DNA of 64,000 nt from Vibrio sp. FE10 (GTDB lineage: Bacteria > Pseudomonadota > Gammaproteobacteria > Enterobacterales > Vibrionaceae). Location: NCBI RefSeq assembly GCF_030297155.1, contig NZ_AP028067.1, positions 310,001 through 374,000 of the forward strand, given 5' to 3'. Shown piece by piece: positions 31,971-40,790 of this stretch (position 1 is the first letter of the stretch; the number at the start of each line of letters is the position of its first letter). The position numbers and the translations under genes were made by a program. The notes beneath the pieces were generated by a model. It was given only the letters and a program-made list of their open reading frames with translations. It ran no database searches and had not been told where the DNA came from.

Positions 31971-33110
31971 ATGTCTAATTTAACACTCACTACTGCTATC
32001 GATAGCTTTTATCCGCCGCACCGAACGTTAATGGGACCGGGGCCTTCAGACATTTCGCCTCAAGTTCTACAGGCCTTGAGCCGTCCAACTATTGGTCACC
32101 TCGACCCGTTATTTATCGCGATGATGGATGAACTGAAACAACTTCTTAAATATGCATTCCAAACGGAGAATGAGTTTACGATTGCCGTTTCTGCTCCAGG
32201 CAGTGCGGGGATGGAAACGTGTTTTGTTAACTTGATTGAGCCTGGCGAGAAGGTGATTGTTTGTCGCAACGGTGTTTTCGGTGAACGTATGCGAGAGAAT
32301 GTTGTGCGTTGTGGTGGTGAAGCGATCCTTGTTGACGATGAGTGGGGTAAACCCGTATCCGTTGAAAAGGTAGAAAAGGCATTGGCAGAAAACCCTGATG
32401 CTGTTGCTGTCGCATTTGTGCATGCAGAAACGTCGACGGGAGCCTTATCGGATGCTAAAGCTATTTCCGCAGTAGCTCGTCAGTTTGATGCATTGTCGAT
32501 TGTTGATGCGGTGACATCATTAGGTGGTGTACCACTCTTGGTCGATGAATGGCAGCTTGATGCGGTTTATTCTGGCAGTCAAAAGTGTTTATCTTGCGTT
32601 CCTGGACTGTCTCCAGTGACTTTCTCTCAACGTGCGGTTGAGAAGATGAAGGCGCGTCAAACTCCGGTACAAAGCTGGTTCCTAGATCAAAGCTTAGTAC
32701 TGGGTTACTGGAGTGGAGAAGGCAAGCGTAGCTACCACCATACGGCACCCGTGAATAGCCTGTATGCTCTGCATGAGTCGTTGGTTCTATTGAAAAATGA
32801 AGGCCTAGATAATGCTTGGTCACGTCACTATGCGATGCACCAAGAACTGAAAGCTGGCGTAGAAGCTTTGGGATTAAAATTTGTGGTTGATGAAGAGAGT
32901 CGCTTACCTCAATTGAATGCGCTTTATTTCCCTGAAGGGATTGATGAAGCCAAAATAAGAACGCAGCTGTTAGAAGAGTATAATCTTGAAATCGGTGCAG
33001 GCCTTGGCTCTTTAGCCGGCAAGGCTTGGCGTATTGGTTTAATGGGTTATGGCGCTCGAAAAGAGAATGTCGCTTTGTGCTTAAAAGCGTTACAAGACGT
33101 TTTAAAATAA
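31971..33110 (+). CDS. Class V aminotransferase (serine/alanine-glyoxylate type)
   Basis: This PLP enzyme of 379 residues has a fold-type I class V pattern. The N-terminal GPGPSDISPQVL is typical of serine- or alanine-glyoxylate aminotransferases. AETSTGALSD and SIVDAVTSLGG (Asp contacting the PLP ring nitrogen) follow. SGSQKCLSCVPG holds the PLP lysine, about residue 205. Members act in glyoxylate detoxification, photorespiration-like serine metabolism or purine catabolism (PucG); the exact substrate cannot be told from sequence, and no purine genes are nearby. I chose the ATG at 31971 because TAAGGG is well spaced; ATG at 31965 would sit within that ribosome site. It is divergent from lysC and has its own terminator. 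Confidence 0.85.
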   Translation: MSNLTLTTAIDSFYPPHRTLMGPGPSDISPQVLQALSRPTIGHLDPLFIAMMDELKQLLKYAFQTENEFTIAVSAPGSAGMETCFVNLIEPGEKVIVCRNGVFGERMRENVVRCGGEAILVDDEWGKPVSVEKVEKALAENPDAVAVAFVHAETSTGALSDAKAISAVARQFDALSIVDAVTSLGGVPLLVDEWQLDAVYSGSQKCLSCVPGLSPVTFSQRAVEKMKARQTPVQSWFLDQSLVLGYWSGEGKRSYHHTAPVNSLYALHESLVLLKNEGLDNAWSRHYAMHQELKAGVEALGLKFVVDEESRLPQLNALYFPEGIDEAKIRTQLLEEYNLEIGAGLGSLAGKAWRIGLMGYGARKENVALCLKALQDVLK

Positions 33111-33135
33111 CGGTAATAAACTCAAGTTTAAAAGA

Positions 33136-33165
33136 AAAGCGCACGAGAGAACGTGCGCTTTTTTG
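33136..33165. terminator. Terminator between the aminotransferase gene and pglL
   Basis: AAAAGCGCACG and CGTGCGCTTTT form a strong stem with a short loop and T-rich (plus) and A-rich (minus) flanks. It probably acts in both directions for these convergent genes. Confidence 0.9.
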
Positions 33166-33212
33166 TGTCTAGGTTATGCCAATATAGTGAATGAACACTA
33201 GTTTCCTTGGCG

Positions 33213-34976
33213 TCATTTAGCAGCAGAGATATTGTTTTCAGCTTCCGATATTTTCTTATATTGAACCTTGGAAAAGTCTCTATTTGGGAACAAGAAGCTC
33301 GCTTCACTACGAATTTGTTCTGCCTTGCTGTGATCGCCTAATCCTTGATACGCGAGAATCAGGTTGCTGTAGAAAGCAGGCCTTGGCTTACTCTTTATGA
33401 TCTCTAACGACCAATCTATATAAGGTTGGATTAGGCTAGGATCAGCTTTGTAGAGGCCGATATTTAGATAGGTACTGTACACGTCCCAATCATAGCGATC
33501 TTTCCATACTACGGGGTTCGTTACCTGCTTAAGAATGTCCGGGTTTTTCGGCTTGGACAGCTCAAATTTAGTGAGTACATAATTGGTGTGTAAGGCACTC
33601 AGCATGTAAAAACTCACCAAGATAGGAACGACTAAGCTCGACACTCTGAATAGGGTTTTACTGACGATACTAAATGGCTGCTGATAGTGGCGAGAAGTCC
33701 GTTGGTCGACCCAGTAAATCAAAATGATAAAGGTTATCCAGTGAATCGCCGAGTGGTAAAAAGGATACTCAAGCTGAGAGTGTAAGAGTATAGGTATGAA
33801 CAGCGCAAGCAGTGCTAGACGTGTTCCTTTCGCTGAGTTAGCTATGCGTGACATCACCAACACCGCAGCAATCAAGATACCGATAATTGGTACAATTCCA
33901 CCTTCTACTCCCCAAAACAGGAACTCATTGTGCGGGTGATCCATTGAAGGAAGGCCGGGATGATAATTTGAGTTAAGTTGATGCTGGCGAGCCGTGTATA
34001 GCGTGTATTCAGATTCGAACTTTCCGTAGCCATAACCGGTAAATGGTTTTTCGATCATCATATCGAGCGCTTGTGGAAAGGTATAAGCGCGTGGACTTTC
34101 TAAGTTTGCTTTTTTACTGGCAAAACTATCGGTTGCATTAAGGCTGATCACCGAAAAAGCGACGACGATACCGACTAGCACTGATGCGCACCATCCGTAG
34201 AAGCGTTTCTTAGTCGAGAACTTGTATAGGTAAGGTAGAATGCAGACAAACCCGATTACGGCAGCCAACCATCCGGTACGTGATGCGATGATGATAAGCA
34301 AAGGTACGGTTAAGGTTGGTGTTAGGTATAGTAAGAACGACTCGCTAATTTTGTGATTATATTTAGCGGGCTGTCTTGCTAAAAGATAAGCTGAAAGCAC
34401 AAAACCGGTAGCAAGAAAGCTGGCCATAACATTCGGTTGTTGGAATATCCCATAAGGTCGATTGGCCGCAGTGTTGTAGCCAAATAGGTTGCCAGGTTCC
34501 AGTAAGAAATATTGCACATAACCAAAGAGTGCTTGTAGAACGACAGCAAGAACAATGAACCACAACATGCGTTGTTTGTGTTTGTTACTGAATTTAAATT
34601 GCTGAAGCACCACGAATAAAGCGAAGCCCGCCCACAATCCTAGTAGTCGGCCTGATGCGGCTTGAGGAGAGGCGTTGCTGTAAAGAATGGGCAGCGTCAG
34701 TATCACGCAGCTTATTAACAAGCCAACGGTTAACTTGGAATACTTGAGTACTCGGTTAGTGGCAAGCTGGTAGAAGCCAATCGCTAACGTAAAGCTAAGA
34801 GCTAACCAAGTGGTTGGATTAAAGGATAAAGCGAGGCCAGAGCCTCCAGGGTTAGGCATGAAAAAATGCATGGCCAATAAGAACACAACAGCTAAAGAGG
34901 CAAGAAATGCCTTGTTAAGCGGAAGCTGAGTTCTCTGATTTTCTAGCTGGGTACCGCTAGTATGTATTGTTGCCAT
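33213..34976 (-). CDS. pglL: PglL-family protein O-oligosaccharyltransferase
   Basis: This inner-membrane protein of 587 residues has about 11-12 hydrophobic segments and a soluble C-terminal tail with TPR-like helices (SNLILAYQGLGDHSKAEQI). The Wzy/WaaL/PglL-type periplasmic loop motif HPHNEFLFWGVEGG lies around residue 346. LLHSQLEYPFYHS marks the C-terminal domain of the PglL branch, which sets it apart from O-antigen ligases. PglL enzymes transfer a lipid-linked glycan onto Ser/Thr of exported proteins, including pilins. The V. cholerae gene in the same neighbourhood (VC0393, from memory) was shown to have O-oligosaccharyltransferase activity. Natural targets here are unknown. It is monocistronic, between a terminator on each side. 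Confidence 0.85.
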   Translation of the reverse strand: MATIHTSGTQLENQRTQLPLNKAFLASLAVVFLLAMHFFMPNPGGSGLALSFNPTTWLALSFTLAIGFYQLATNRVLKYSKLTVGLLISCVILTLPILYSNASPQAASGRLLGLWAGFALFVVLQQFKFSNKHKQRMLWFIVLAVVLQALFGYVQYFLLEPGNLFGYNTAANRPYGIFQQPNVMASFLATGFVLSAYLLARQPAKYNHKISESFLLYLTPTLTVPLLIIIASRTGWLAAVIGFVCILPYLYKFSTKKRFYGWCASVLVGIVVAFSVISLNATDSFASKKANLESPRAYTFPQALDMMIEKPFTGYGYGKFESEYTLYTARQHQLNSNYHPGLPSMDHPHNEFLFWGVEGGIVPIIGILIAAVLVMSRIANSAKGTRLALLALFIPILLHSQLEYPFYHSAIHWITFIILIYWVDQRTSRHYQQPFSIVSKTLFRVSSLVVPILVSFYMLSALHTNYVLTKFELSKPKNPDILKQVTNPVVWKDRYDWDVYSTYLNIGLYKADPSLIQPYIDWSLEIIKSKPRPAFYSNLILAYQGLGDHSKAEQIRSEASFLFPNRDFSKVQYKKISEAENNISAAK

Positions 34977-34992
34977 AAATCCCTAACCTTAT

Positions 34993-35032
34993 AAAAACAG
35001 AGCTTGTTCCTTCTGAAACAAGCTCTGTTACT
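34993..35032 (-). terminator. Terminator of uvrA (minus strand)
   Basis: AACAGAGCTTGTT and AACAAGCTCTGTT form a 13-bp perfect stem. On the minus strand it runs into TTTTTA. It lies about 40 bp after the uvrA stop and just before the pglL start. Confidence 0.9.
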
Positions 35033-35072
35033 TTAACATTTTTCTGTCTGCTCGCAGGGAGCTATTTTACAC

Positions 35073-37904
35073 CTACTTCAAATTTAACATAGGCTTAAGG
35101 AAGCGAGCAGTGTGCGAACCTTCGACTAAAGCCACATCTTCAGGTGTACCTTCTGCAACAATTTCACCGCCTCCTTGACCACCTTCAGGGCCAAGATCTA
35201 GGATCCAGTCCGCGGTTTTGACGACGTCTAGGTTATGCTCAATCACGACAACCGTATTACCGTGATCACGTAATCTATGCAGTACCGTTAACAGTTGCTG
35301 GATATCGTGGAAGTGTAGGCCTGTTGTTGGCTCATCGAGAATGTATAAGGTTTTCCCCGTGTCTCGTTTAGATAACTCTCTTGCTAACTTAACACGTTGT
35401 GCTTCACCGCCAGACAATGTCGTTGCCGCTTGCCCGAGGCGAATGTAAGAAAGGCCAACGTCCATTAGGGTTTGCAGCTTACGAGCAATAACAGGCACTG
35501 GGTTGAAGTATTCACGAGCATCTTCCACGGTCATCTCTAGAACTTCGTCAATGGTTTTACCCTTGTAGCGAACCTCTAGAGTTTCACGGTTATAACGCTT
35601 ACCTTTACACACATCACACGGGACATACACATCTGGCAAGAAGTGCATCTCCACCTTGATTACACCGTCCCCCTGACACGCTTCACAGCGACCGCCCCGA
35701 ACGTTAAAACTGAATCGACCTGGCTTGTAGCCACGAGAACGTGATTCTTGTGTACCTGCAAATAACTCTCGAATTGGCGTGAAAATACCAGTGTAGGTTG
35801 CAGGGTTTGATCTTGGTGTGCGACCGATAGGGCTTTGGTCAATATCGATCACTTTGTCGAAATGCTCTAAGCCTTTTATCTTTTTGTGCTTTGCCGGAAC
35901 TGCAGTGGTTGCACCGTTTAATTGAGTGTGCGCGACTTTAAAGAAGGTGTCATTGATTAGCGTAGATTTACCTGATCCCGATACACCGGTAATACAGCTG
36001 AATAAGCCTACAGGGATCGTCGCAGTGACATTCTTTAGGTTGTTCCCAGTTGCGCCAACGATCTCGACGACTTTTTTCTTGTCGATAGGTGTTCTTTGTT
36101 TTGGTATCGCAATTTCTTTGGCGCCGCTCAGATATTGCCCAGTTAAAGAATTCGGGTTTTCGATGATGTCTTGCATGGTGCCTTCAGCGACCACGTGTCC
36201 ACCATGCACACCCGCACCTGGGCCGATATCGATAACATGGTCTGCGCAACGAATTGCATCTTCATCATGCTCAACAACAAGTACGGTATTTCCTAAGTCT
36301 CTTAGGTGAACCAGAGTTTGTAGTAGACGTTCATTATCACGCTGGTGGAGGCCAATCGATGGCTCATCCAGCACATACATAACACCAACTAAACCAGCAC
36401 CAATTTGACTTGCTAGACGAATCCTTTGCGCTTCACCACCAGACAGTGTTTCTGCACTGCGTGATAGGTTCAGGTAATTCAAACCAACGTTCACCAAGAA
36501 ATGCAGACGATCATTGATCTCTTTCATCACTTTATCGGCAATTTGTCCACGCTGGCCGCTGAGCGACAAGTTTTGGAAAAACTCTAGTGCATCAGCAATA
36601 CTGAGCTGAACGATTTCTGGAAGTGTAGTATCGCCAATGAAGACATTTCTAGCTTCTAATCTTAAGCGCGTACCATCACAGCTCGAGCACGATTTCGTTG
36701 ATATGTACTTGGCAAGATCTTCACGTACCGCGCTAGATTCAGTATCGCGGTAACGGCGCTCCAGCGTATTTAAAATACCTTCAAATGGGTGACGCTTGAC
36801 TCGGATATCACCACGATCATTGATGTATTTGAATTCAACTTCAGTACGCCCTGAGCCTTTAAGAATGATCTCTTGAGTCTTTTTAGGCAGAGAGTTGAAT
36901 GGCACATACAGATCAAAACCATAATGGTCTGATAGCGACGTTAGCATCTGAAAATAGTAATAATTCTTCTGATCCCAGCCTTTTATTGCACCTTCTGCAA
37001 TGCTTAGGTTCTCATCTAAAATCACTCGACTTGGATCAAAATATTGTTGAACACCAAGTCCATCACACGTACCACATGCACCTGCAGGATTGTTGAATGA
37101 GAATAGGCGCGGCTCAAGCTCTTGCATGCTGTAGCCACACTTTGGACAAGCAAAGTTAGCTGAGAACACGATCTCTTCTTGTTCTTTATCATCCATCCAA
37201 CCGACAACAGCGATACCACCAGAGAGCTCTAATGTTGTCTCAAACGATTCAGCTAAACGCTGTTGAAGATCTGGGCGAACCTTAAAGCGGTCAACGACAA
37301 CTTCAATGGTGTGCTTCTTGTGCAGTTCCAATGTGGGTGGATCGGACAAATCACAGGTCTCGCCATCAATACGGGCACGGATAAAGCCTTGAGCAGCGAG
37401 GTTTTCCAGTGTCTTTACATGTTCACCTTTACGTTCTTTGACGATCGGTGCCAGCAGCATCATCTTTGAACCAGCCGGCAGCTCTAAGACTTTATCGACC
37501 ATTTGGCTAATGGTTTGTGCTGCAAGAGGGATATTGTGATCAGGACAGCGCGGTTCACCAACACGAGCATAAAGGAGTCTTAGGTAATCATAGACTTCAG
37601 TGATGGTGCCAACCGTTGAACGAGGGTTATGAGAGGTTGATTTTTGTTCTATGGAGATGGCTGGAGATAAACCTTCAATGTGGTCGACATCAGGCTTTTC
37701 CATGAGAGATAGAAATTGACGAGCATAGGCCGACAAAGACTCAACATAACGACGTTGACCTTCTGCGTAGAGGGTATCAAACGCAAGTGACGACTTTCCT
37801 GAACCGGATAATCCAGTGATAACTGTCAGCTTATCACGAGGTATGGTTAGGTTAATGTCTTTGAGGTTATGCGTACGAGCGCCTCTAATTTCTATTTTAT
37901 CCAT
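35073..37904 (-). CDS. uvrA: Excinuclease ABC subunit A
   Basis: UvrA is the damage-recognition ATPase of nucleotide excision repair and loads UvrB at lesions. At 943 residues it is normal (E. coli 940). It has two ABC ATPase modules with Walker A motifs GLSGSGKS (residues 31-38) and GVSGSGKST, and two signature [10 protein letters not shown] segments. Zinc-binding Cys pairs CPKCG...CGTCDG and CEACQG...CDVCKG are present. It starts [15 protein letters not shown] as usual. A LexA box lies about 65 bp upstream, so it belongs to the SOS regulon. In E. coli uvrA and ssb are divergent neighbours; here galU and the qstR-like gene lie between them. Confidence 0.98.
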   Translation of the reverse strand: MDKIEIRGARTHNLKDINLTIPRDKLTVITGLSGSGKSSLAFDTLYAEGQRRYVESLSAYARQFLSLMEKPDVDHIEGLSPAISIEQKSTSHNPRSTVGTITEVYDYLRLLYARVGEPRCPDHNIPLAAQTISQMVDKVLELPAGSKMMLLAPIVKERKGEHVKTLENLAAQGFIRARIDGETCDLSDPPTLELHKKHTIEVVVDRFKVRPDLQQRLAESFETTLELSGGIAVVGWMDDKEQEEIVFSANFACPKCGYSMQELEPRLFSFNNPAGACGTCDGLGVQQYFDPSRVILDENLSIAEGAIKGWDQKNYYYFQMLTSLSDHYGFDLYVPFNSLPKKTQEIILKGSGRTEVEFKYINDRGDIRVKRHPFEGILNTLERRYRDTESSAVREDLAKYISTKSCSSCDGTRLRLEARNVFIGDTTLPEIVQLSIADALEFFQNLSLSGQRGQIADKVMKEINDRLHFLVNVGLNYLNLSRSAETLSGGEAQRIRLASQIGAGLVGVMYVLDEPSIGLHQRDNERLLQTLVHLRDLGNTVLVVEHDEDAIRCADHVIDIGPGAGVHGGHVVAEGTMQDIIENPNSLTGQYLSGAKEIAIPKQRTPIDKKKVVEIVGATGNNLKNVTATIPVGLFSCITGVSGSGKSTLINDTFFKVAHTQLNGATTAVPAKHKKIKGLEHFDKVIDIDQSPIGRTPRSNPATYTGIFTPIRELFAGTQESRSRGYKPGRFSFNVRGGRCEACQGDGVIKVEMHFLPDVYVPCDVCKGKRYNRETLEVRYKGKTIDEVLEMTVEDAREYFNPVPVIARKLQTLMDVGLSYIRLGQAATTLSGGEAQRVKLARELSKRDTGKTLYILDEPTTGLHFHDIQQLLTVLHRLRDHGNTVVVIEHNLDVVKTADWILDLGPEGGQGGGEIVAEGTPEDVALVEGSHTARFLKPMLNLK

Positions 37905-37968
37905 CTCAACAGACCATGTAATTTTAAGTGGCTAAAGTATTACATAGAGTGAGATTTGTGCAAAGTTT

Positions 37969-37988
37969 TACTGGATAAAAAAACAGTA
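37969..37988 (-). promoter_or_regulatory. LexA box (SOS operator) of uvrA
   Basis: TACTG-N10-CAGTA matches the gammaproteobacterial LexA operator in both half-sites, with an A+T-only centre apart from one G. It lies 65 bp upstream of the uvrA start codon and just after the galU terminator. Confidence 0.82.
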
Positions 37989-37990
37989 AT

Positions 37991-38022
37991 AAAAAAGGGC
38001 GACTCTTTTGAGTCACCCTTGG
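37991..38022 (-). terminator. Terminator of galU (minus strand)
   Basis: On the minus strand AAGGGTGACTC and GAGTCGCCCTT (one G-U pair) enclose AAAA and are followed by TTTT. It lies about 90 bp after the galU stop; the stretch between (38023-38109) shows no gene. Confidence 0.88.
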
Positions 38023-38109
38023 AATCATTTAATGTGCTGCTAACCAACCGCTCATAGCTATTAGTTAAATAACTAAACAGTTAAACAGCGAGTAAGCCAA
38101 AATTAGCGA

Positions 38110-38982
38110 TTAAGCTTCTTTTGTTGTTGAGTGCTTACCTAGCTCGATTTGTTGTTGGTCTTTTTTGTATAGGTTTTCAAAGCAGTAGTTTGTTGCTTCG
38201 ATATAGCCTTCAACACTACCGCAGTCAAAACGTTGGCCTTTAAATTTATAAGCCAACACACAGCCTGCTTTTGCTTGTTTTAGCAATGCATCAGTGATCT
38301 GGATTTCACCGCCTTTACCTGGTTCAGTCTGTTCGATAAGCTCAAAGATATCTGGAGTCAGAATATAACGGCCAATGATCGCTAGGTTGCTTGGAGCAGT
38401 ACCGGGTTCTGGTTTTTCTACCATATCATCGACGCGGAAAAGATCGTCTTTGATCATCTCGCCCGAAATAACACCGTATTTATGTGTTTCGTTTTCAGGT
38501 ACTTCTTGTACTGCAACGATTGAGCAACGGAACTGTTTGTATAGTGCAACCATTTGAGCCAGTACACCTTGCTGTTCGTTAACACAAAGGTCATCAGCAA
38601 GCACTACTGCAAAAGGTTCATCACCCACAAGCTCACGACCAGTCAAGATAGCATGACCTAGACCTTTCATTTCGCGTTGACGAATGTAGGTGAAGTTTGC
38701 TGCTTCAATCGTCTCACGAATATTGATCAGTAAATCTTCTTTATTGGTGCCGCTGATCTGGTGCTCGAGCTCGTAGTTCTTATCAAAGTGGTCCATCAAT
38801 GAATGCTTGCCACGACCGGTAACAATACACATGCCGTCCATGCCAGCTTCGATCGCTTCTTCAACGCCGTATTCAATTAGAGGTTTGTTTACAACGGGCA
38901 TCATTTCTTTCGGCATTGACTTGGTTGCAGGTAAGAAGCGAGTACCGTAGCCAGCTGCCGGGAAAAGGCACTTTTTGATCAT
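38110..38982 (-). CDS. galU: UTP-glucose-1-phosphate uridylyltransferase
   Basis: GalU makes UDP-glucose from UTP and glucose-1-phosphate, feeding LPS core, capsule, exopolysaccharide and galactose metabolism. The 290 residues are family-typical. The nucleotide-binding N-terminus FPAAGYGTRFLPATKSMPKEM is clear. The NKPLIEYGVEEA dimer/uridine segment, VVLADDL (metal-binding Asp) and VEKP with the catalytic Lys region follow. It is monocistronic, with an upstream gap of 160 bp to qstR and a terminator downstream. In vibrios loss of galU affects biofilm matrix and LPS, which fits its neighbours functionally but is not proof of co-regulation. Confidence 0.97.
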   Translation of the reverse strand: MIKKCLFPAAGYGTRFLPATKSMPKEMMPVVNKPLIEYGVEEAIEAGMDGMCIVTGRGKHSLMDHFDKNYELEHQISGTNKEDLLINIRETIEAANFTYIRQREMKGLGHAILTGRELVGDEPFAVVLADDLCVNEQQGVLAQMVALYKQFRCSIVAVQEVPENETHKYGVISGEMIKDDLFRVDDMVEKPEPGTAPSNLAIIGRYILTPDIFELIEQTEPGKGGEIQITDALLKQAKAGCVLAYKFKGQRFDCGSVEGYIEATNYCFENLYKKDQQQIELGKHSTTKEA

Positions 38983-39139
38983 GATAAGACCCTTTATCTA
39001 TAATAATTATGGATTCAACCTGAGTGGTTGATATTTCTGAGGGCAACTCTAGCATAAGTAATGTCAAAAATTCAGCAACAATCCGTATGGTTCACTAGAG
39101 TTTTCCTCAAAATTATCGTCAGTTTAAGAGGCCGATCAA

Positions 39140-39787
39140 CTATGCAAGCAGGTTCTGGTTAGCCCATGCGATGGCTTGGACTCGATTTTTAACGGCCAGC
39201 TTACGAAATATCTGATAAAGGTGAGATTTGACCGTGAACTCGCTAATAAACAAGTCATCGGCTATCTGGGTGTTTGATGAACCTGATTGAAGACAACGAA
39301 TCACTTGCAGCTCTCTAATGGTTAAGTCGACATTGGTGGGGGTTGTATTGGTGCTCACGATGTTTCGATAGTAAAACAGCAATTGGCTTGCCACCTTTCT
39401 AGGCAGCCAATTGTCTCCATTGATCACCTCTTCAAGTCCCTTCGCTATTTTGGCTTTCTCTTCAGTGTTGTAAAACAGACCTTTTAATACGCCAAACGTA
39501 ATCAGCTCCGATGTAGGGAGTGCCTTGGGGACGTTGAACAGAATGATCTCATGATTTTTCCACATCACAGGTAGATTTGGATGAAGGTTCGTTAATTGAG
39601 GGACCTCTTTGTAATCAACGAGCAAAATTCGGTTGCTCTGCTTTCGGTCAAATAACATCAGATCATCTGGTGTCATCTTGAAAAGGGTTAGAGACAAAAA
39701 CTTTTCTATCTCTTTAACATGCAAATAGGTGTTACTCGGATCGATACAGATAAAATGCAAAGTGCGAGCATATCGAGATTTTCTCAT
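39140..39787 (-). CDS. qstR: LuxR-type regulator, QstR-like
   Basis: This regulator of 215 residues has a degenerate receiver-like N-terminal domain and a C-terminal LuxR helix-turn-helix (LTIRELQVIRCL, NTQIADDLFISEFTVKSHLYQIFRKL). The layout is that of the VpsT/CsgD group. In V. cholerae the gene between galU and ssb (VC0396) is qstR, which links TfoX and quorum sensing to DNA-uptake and type VI secretion genes. The same position and length make this the best assignment. Near residue 117 it has WLPR, where VpsT-type c-di-GMP binders have W[FLMT][ST]R; the Pro suggests c-di-GMP binding may be absent. It is divergent from ssb. Confidence 0.82.
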   Translation of the reverse strand: MRKSRYARTLHFICIDPSNTYLHVKEIEKFLSLTLFKMTPDDLMLFDRKQSNRILLVDYKEVPQLTNLHPNLPVMWKNHEIILFNVPKALPTSELITFGVLKGLFYNTEEKAKIAKGLEEVINGDNWLPRKVASQLLFYYRNIVSTNTTPTNVDLTIRELQVIRCLQSGSSNTQIADDLFISEFTVKSHLYQIFRKLAVKNRVQAIAWANQNLLA

Positions 39788-39990
39788 TGAAACTCCTTGT
39801 TGAGCTGGGTTTAGATTTCACGTTGTCATGCATGCTTTCGCTTCTCTAGAGCGTTTCTTGTGACTTGCGTTGAATATCAACTTGGAAAGTAAATGAGAGG
39901 TTTGTAAGTGGAGAAAAAAGCAACATCGATCTGAATATCATGATTTGTTACGTTTTTATTCTTTGTAGTGAGGCGAGAATAGGAATGCGA

Positions 39991-40019
39991 TTTATCACTG
40001 CAGAAAAGCATGCTATTCT
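39991..40019 (+). promoter_or_regulatory. Candidate ssb promoter
   Basis: TTTATC and TATTCT are 17 bases apart, ending 46 bp before the ssb start. Both are imperfect, so this is tentative. No LexA box was found in this qstR-ssb intergenic region. Confidence 0.35.
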
Positions 40020-40065
40020 TGTGCGCTAAAATTTTCTGAGACTATGAATTTAGACGGAGCAAATC

Positions 40066-40629
40066 ATGGCTAGCCGTGGAGTTAACAAAGTTATATTAGT
40101 GGGTAACCTAGGTAATGACCCTGAAATTCGTTACATGCCCAATGGCGGCGCAGTAGCGAACATTACCATTGCAACGTCAGAGTCATGGCGTGACAAAGCA
40201 ACTGGCGAACAGCGTGAAAAAACAGAATGGCACCGTGTTGCTCTGTTTGGCAAGCTGGCGGAAGTTGCTGGTGAGTACCTACGTAAAGGTTCTCAAGTTT
40301 ACATTGAAGGTCAACTTCAAACTCGTAAATGGCAAGATCAAAGCGGTCAAGACCGTTACACAACAGAAGTGGTTGTTCAAGGCTTCAACGGTGTAATGCA
40401 AATGCTTGGTGGCCGTGCTCAAGGTGGTGCTCCTGCTCAAGGTGGTATGGGTAACAATAACCAACAGCAAGGTGGTTGGGGTCAGCCACAACAGCCACAA
40501 CAACAGCAGCAACAATACAGTGCTCCAGCTCAACAGCAGCCGAAAGCACCTCAACAACAAGCTCCACAGCAGGCTCAACCTCAATATAATGAGCCACCAA
40601 TGGATTTTGATGATGACATCCCATTTTAA
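40066..40629 (+). CDS. ssb: Single-stranded DNA-binding protein
   Basis: SSB protects single-stranded DNA and recruits repair and replication proteins. Of 187 residues, the N-terminal OB fold (about 1-112) starts [23 protein letters not shown] and contains ATSESWRDK and [16 protein letters not shown] Gly/Gln-rich flexible linker then contains a run of CAA/CAG codons around 40485-40520. The tail ends in the conserved acidic tip DDDIPF, the docking site for partner proteins. Length and domain order are normal. It has a terminator directly after it, so it is monocistronic. Confidence 0.97.
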   Translation: MASRGVNKVILVGNLGNDPEIRYMPNGGAVANITIATSESWRDKATGEQREKTEWHRVALFGKLAEVAGEYLRKGSQVYIEGQLQTRKWQDQSGQDRYTTEVVVQGFNGVMQMLGGRAQGGAPAQGGMGNNNQQQGGWGQPQQPQQQQQQYSAPAQQQPKAPQQQAPQQAQPQYNEPPMDFDDDIPF

Positions 40630-40669
40630 GCCCTGTTTTTAATATATTATAAAGACAGTATTAAATTGG

Positions 40670-40697
40670 AAAAAGCCGCGTTTATCGCGGCTTTTTG
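40670..40697 (+). terminator. Terminator of ssb
   Basis: AAAAAGCCGCG and CGCGGCTTTTT form an 11-bp stem with a four-base loop and a T-run. Confidence 0.92.
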
Positions 40698-40735
40698 TTA
40701 CCTAGAATTCTTAACGCTTTATTTACAACCTCAAT

Positions 40736-40764
40736 TTATAGTATAAGTAGCAATACGGTATAAT
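40736..40764 (+). promoter_or_regulatory. Candidate csrD/msh promoter
   Basis: A perfect -10 TATAAT (40759-40764) lies 17 bases after TTATAG, a weak -35. It is 27 bp before the chosen csrD start and is the only evident promoter before the csrD-mshIJKLMNEGF run. Confidence 0.5.
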
Positions 40765-40790
40765 GTGAGTTGAAAAGGATTTCGTTATTC

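Noticed and set aside
32461..33144. A 227-codon minus-strand frame opposite the aminotransferase gene
   Set aside because: It is antisense to a well-conserved enzyme and its composition is low-complexity; the plus-strand frame explains the sequence.
39986..40002. TGCGA...CTGCA as a CRP-S-type competence site before ssb
   Set aside because: The half-sites do not have the CRP spacing and the right half matches poorly; not enough to claim a site.
40279..40642. Overlapping frames in the Gln-rich part of ssb on both strands
   Set aside because: CAA/CAG-rich sequence opens other frames by composition; they carry no recognisable protein.
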